Source: a bacterium (Candidatus Gribaldobacteria) CG07_land_8_20_14_0_80_33_18 (GTDB lineage: Bacteria > Patescibacteriota > Minisyncoccia > Minisyncoccales > CG1-02-41-26). Taken from it: a stretch of DNA of 5,850 nucleotides. Shown here piece after piece: positions 4,551-5,850 of the stretch (within the stretch, counting starts at the first letter, position 1; each line of letters starts with the position of its first letter). The translations under genes were made by a program, and so were the position numbers. The stretch spans positions 1-5,850 of the forward strand of contig PEWP01000022.1 in the NCBI GenBank assembly GCA_002779425.1, written 5' to 3'. Below the pieces are notes generated by a model. The model saw only the letters and a list, made by a program, of their open reading frames with translations. It searched no databases and was not told the origin of the DNA.

Positions 4551-5696
4551 TTTTTCGGAAGCAAAAAGAATATTTTCGCTGAAAATATATAATTTTTTCT
4601 CGGTTTTCGAAAAGAACATCTGTGGCTCTTGAAAATTAGCAACAGTGAAGATATTGATAATATCACGAGGGTCAATTTCACTTATTTTTATTTCATTTTC
4701 AATATTGAATATTAAATAATTAGGGGATAACCAAAGACAGTCTCCGATTTTTTTTGAAAAGCGAGTTAAAAATATTTTTTTATACTCTTTTTTTTCTTCA
4801 TTTAATTCAAATTTTGGGTTCCAATCCAAAATCCAAATTTCAAATTCAGTCCAAAAAGCTAATTTTTCTGAATCAAGAGAAAATTTTACCCCTTTAATAT
4901 TTTCAGAAATTTTTTCAAATTTTTTCTCTGTCGAAAAATAATAAATATAAGAACCGCTCCTCGCTTCGCTCGTCGGAACCTTGTTTTCTCGCTCCGCTTG
5001 AAAATCAGAGTTTTCCCAAAGGATAATTTTAGAATTAGAAGAAACTATTTTATACTTTTTTTCTTTATTTACTTCAAAAGGTATCTGATTTAAGACCTCT
5101 TTTATTTTCCCATTTAAATCGCTTAAAAAAAGAAAACCAGATTTAGAAAGCCAAATTAAATTATCTTTTGAAACGGTAAAAGATATTGCTTCATTTAAAA
5201 TTGGTTCCGATTCTTTAAATAAAACACCATTTTCTAAATGGAAAAGTTCAGCTTTATTTATCTCCTCCTTTAGGATATTTTTTAAATAATCTTTTAAATT
5301 TTCCTCTTTTAGGTTTTCAATTAAAATTTCAAATTGAGGAGAATTTTTTATTAAGAGAAGACCTTTCACCTCAGTTACTTTTTTTTCTTTTATTTCTAAA
5401 TTTTTTAGCCAGGTAAAATAATCATTTTTCTTAATTTCAATTTTATATTTTTTTGGCAAGAGATTTCTGATTAAAATTGAATTAGAAAGAAATGTTATTT
5501 TTTTTATTAATTTGTTATTTAAATAAATTTCAGCCGGCGGGTTATCAACCTGAATATAAAGACCGCCGGTTTGAACAAATTTTTTCTTTTCAAAATCAAA
5601 TTTATAGCCCTGAGAATAGGAAATAATCAAAAAAGCAGTTAAACAAAAAAGAATTAGAGCAGAAATTAAGAAAATTAACCTTCCCTTTATTTTCAT
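4539..5696 (-). CDS. Membrane-anchored PEGA-domain protein with propeller-like C-terminal part
   Basis: A 385-residue protein of unknown specific function. Lys/Arg at the N terminus and a hydrophobic stretch (about 7-27) form a signal anchor, so the rest probably lies outside the cytoplasmic membrane; the Cys at 18 does not sit in a lipobox. A PEGA-type domain follows (about 44-115): TGGLYIQVDNPPAEIYLNNKLI, then LIRNLLPKKYKIEIKKNDYFTWLKNLEI. PEGA domains are small beta folds found in surface proteins. Residues about 155-385 hold repeated hydrophobic strand pairs (NLIWLSKSGFLFLSDLNG, KIILWEN...SYIYYF, KLAFWTEFEIWILDWN, YLIFNIENEIKISEID, KLYIFSENILFAS) that look like beta-propeller blades of the WD40/TolB sort. 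A GC-rich repeat is inserted at residues 233-249. The gene converges on the nuclease gene with a 12-base 3' overlap. The start ATG follows GGTAAAGAAAA, a weak binding site. Confidence 0.8.
   Translation of the reverse strand: MKIKGRLIFLISALILFCLTAFLIISYSQGYKFDFEKKKFVQTGGLYIQVDNPPAEIYLNNKLIKKITFLSNSILIRNLLPKKYKIEIKKNDYFTWLKNLEIKEKKVTEVKGLLLIKNSPQFEILIENLKEENLKDYLKNILKEEINKAELFHLENGVLFKESEPILNEAISFTVSKDNLIWLSKSGFLFLSDLNGKIKEVLNQIPFEVNKEKKYKIVSSNSKIILWENSDFQAERENKVPTSEARSGSYIYYFSTEKKFEKISENIKGVKFSLDSEKLAFWTEFEIWILDWNPKFELNEEKKEYKKIFLTRFSKKIGDCLWLSPNYLIFNIENEIKISEIDPRDIINIFTVANFQEPQMFFSKTEKKLYIFSENILFASEKLIP
4570..4599 (+). terminator. Possible weak terminator of the ribosomal-nuclease transcript
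   Basis: ATATTTTC (4570-4577) and GAAAATAT (4581-4588) form an eight-pair stem with a GCT loop, 20 bases after the nuclease stop. A run of six T (4593-4598) follows on the + strand. The stem is almost all A-T, so it would be weak, and the site lies within the end of the convergent PEGA gene. It is the best candidate for ending the + strand transcript, but AT-rich DNA gives such patterns by chance. Confidence 0.3.
4951..5000 (-). repeat. AGCGA/AGCGG pentamer repeat cluster inside the PEGA gene
   Basis: Read on the coding (-) strand, a segment beginning AAGCGGAGCGAG is followed 8 bases later by GGTTCCGACGAGCGAAGC and then GAGGAGCGGTTC. The parts encode QAERE (233-237) and KVPTSEARSGS (239-249). 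The segment is far richer in G+C than the surrounding gene, and it shares AGCGAAGCG, AGCGG and the closing GTTC with the rpoA repeat (2682-2703). It falls between two predicted beta strands (KIILWEN and SYIYYF), a position that tolerates insertions. Confidence 0.7.
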
Positions 5697-5704
5697 TTTT
5701 CTTT

Positions 5705-5737
5705 ACCGGAGCACATAATCTCTGTTATGTGCTCGGT
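5705..5737 (-). other. Perfect hairpin in the 5' leader of the PEGA gene
   Basis: GAGCACATAA (5709-5718) pairs exactly with TTATGTGCTC (5725-5734) around a six-base loop. Three further pairs (ACC with GGT) extend it past a single bulged G at 5708. Its inner edge is nine bases before the PEGA start codon. On the + strand GGTTTTATTG follows, so it might also act as a terminator against rightward transcripts. On the - strand no T-tract follows, so there it is better read as a leader structure or operator. Confidence 0.6.
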
Positions 5738-5740
5738 TTT

Positions 5741-5769
5741 ATTGTAAAATAAAATAATATTAAGCACAA
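5741..5769 (-). promoter_or_regulatory. Possible promoter of the PEGA gene
   Basis: On the - strand TTGTGC (5764-5769, -35-like, three of six matches) and TACAAT (5741-5746, -10-like, five of six) are separated by exactly 17 bases. Transcription would start around 5734, at the first base of the leader hairpin. The AT-rich spacer makes chance matches possible. Confidence 0.4.
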
Positions 5770-5820
5770 GAACTTGCCCTGTTTCCAACCACTTGCCAAA
5801 CTTCTTGGGGGGGTATTATA
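5764..5820. other. Intergenic block with direct repeats, G7 tract and TATAAT-like box
   Basis: ACTTGCC occurs at 5772-5778 and again at 5791-5797, 19 bases apart. CAAGAA (5767-5772) can pair with TTCTTG (5802-5807). Seven G follow (5807-5813), then TATTATAG; on the - strand this reads CTATAATA, with an exact TATAAT at 5815-5820 but no clear -35 box. On the + strand TTGCCA (5793-5798) and TATTAT (5814-5819) have a 15-base spacer, a poor promoter. The block contrasts with its AT-only flanks. No open reading frame or known RNA was recognised in it. Confidence 0.35.
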
Positions 5821-5850
5821 GAATTGATTATTAATTTATTGATTTATTAC

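Noticed and set aside
5534..5569. GC-rich inverted repeat CCGGCGG/CCGCCGG in the PEGA gene
   Set aside because: Seven pairs with a 22-base loop, explained by Gly-Gly and Pro-Pro-Ala codons of the PEGA domain; no T-tract follows.

Overview
The window is a compact, strongly AT-rich stretch of bacterial chromosome. It carries the distal part of the main ribosomal-protein cluster on the + strand: infA-rpmJ-rpsM-rpsK-rpsD-rpoA-rplQ, followed directly by rplM-rpsI and a Cas4/RecB-like Fe-S nuclease gene. A single membrane-anchored PEGA-domain gene converges on this cluster from the - strand. The overall character points to a Patescibacteria/CPR bacterium, most likely of the Parcubacteria type. Supporting signs are the very tight packing, shortened L13, an N-terminally extended S11, an RNA polymerase alpha subunit without its C-terminal domain, few Shine-Dalgarno motifs, and a PEGA protein with the anchor-GYxFD-TGGLYI layout. 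The lineage is an inference from these traits, not a phylogenetic result. TGA serves as the stop codon of rplQ, which argues against the recoded TGA lineages (Absconditabacteria/Gracilibacteria, mycoplasmas).

Layout: 1-34 is a short leader before infA. From 35 to 3859 there are nine translation genes plus rpoA on one strand, with gaps of 2-28 bases or small overlaps (ATGA at rplQ/rplM, 14 bases at rplM/rpsI if the first rpsI start is used). The nuclease gene (3861-4550) starts one base after the rpsI stop and probably shares its transcript. Its 3' end overlaps the end of the convergent PEGA gene (4539-5696, - strand) by 12 bases. The 154 bases right of the PEGA gene hold a perfect 10-bp hairpin, a plausible - strand promoter placed so that the hairpin would be the first thing transcribed, and a G7 tract with short direct repeats.

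Function: the + strand genes supply initiation factor IF-1, six of the small- and large-subunit ribosomal proteins usually clustered here plus L13 and S9, and the RNA polymerase alpha subunit, so translation and transcription capacity are made together. The nuclease and the PEGA/propeller-like surface protein are accessory neighbours without an obvious link to the ribosome.

The most interesting signals are: (1) GC-rich AGCGA/AGCGG pentamer repeats embedded in frame in rpoA and the PEGA gene, which read open in every frame; (2) replacement of the alpha C-terminal domain by a lysine-rich tail; (3) a recurrent AATATG start context without Shine-Dalgarno motifs at four successive genes; (4) a complete Cas4-like catalytic and Fe-S cysteine set in a gene attached to the ribosomal operon; (5) a 5'-terminal hairpin upstream of the PEGA gene. 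No mobile element, CRISPR array, tRNA or rRNA is visible.
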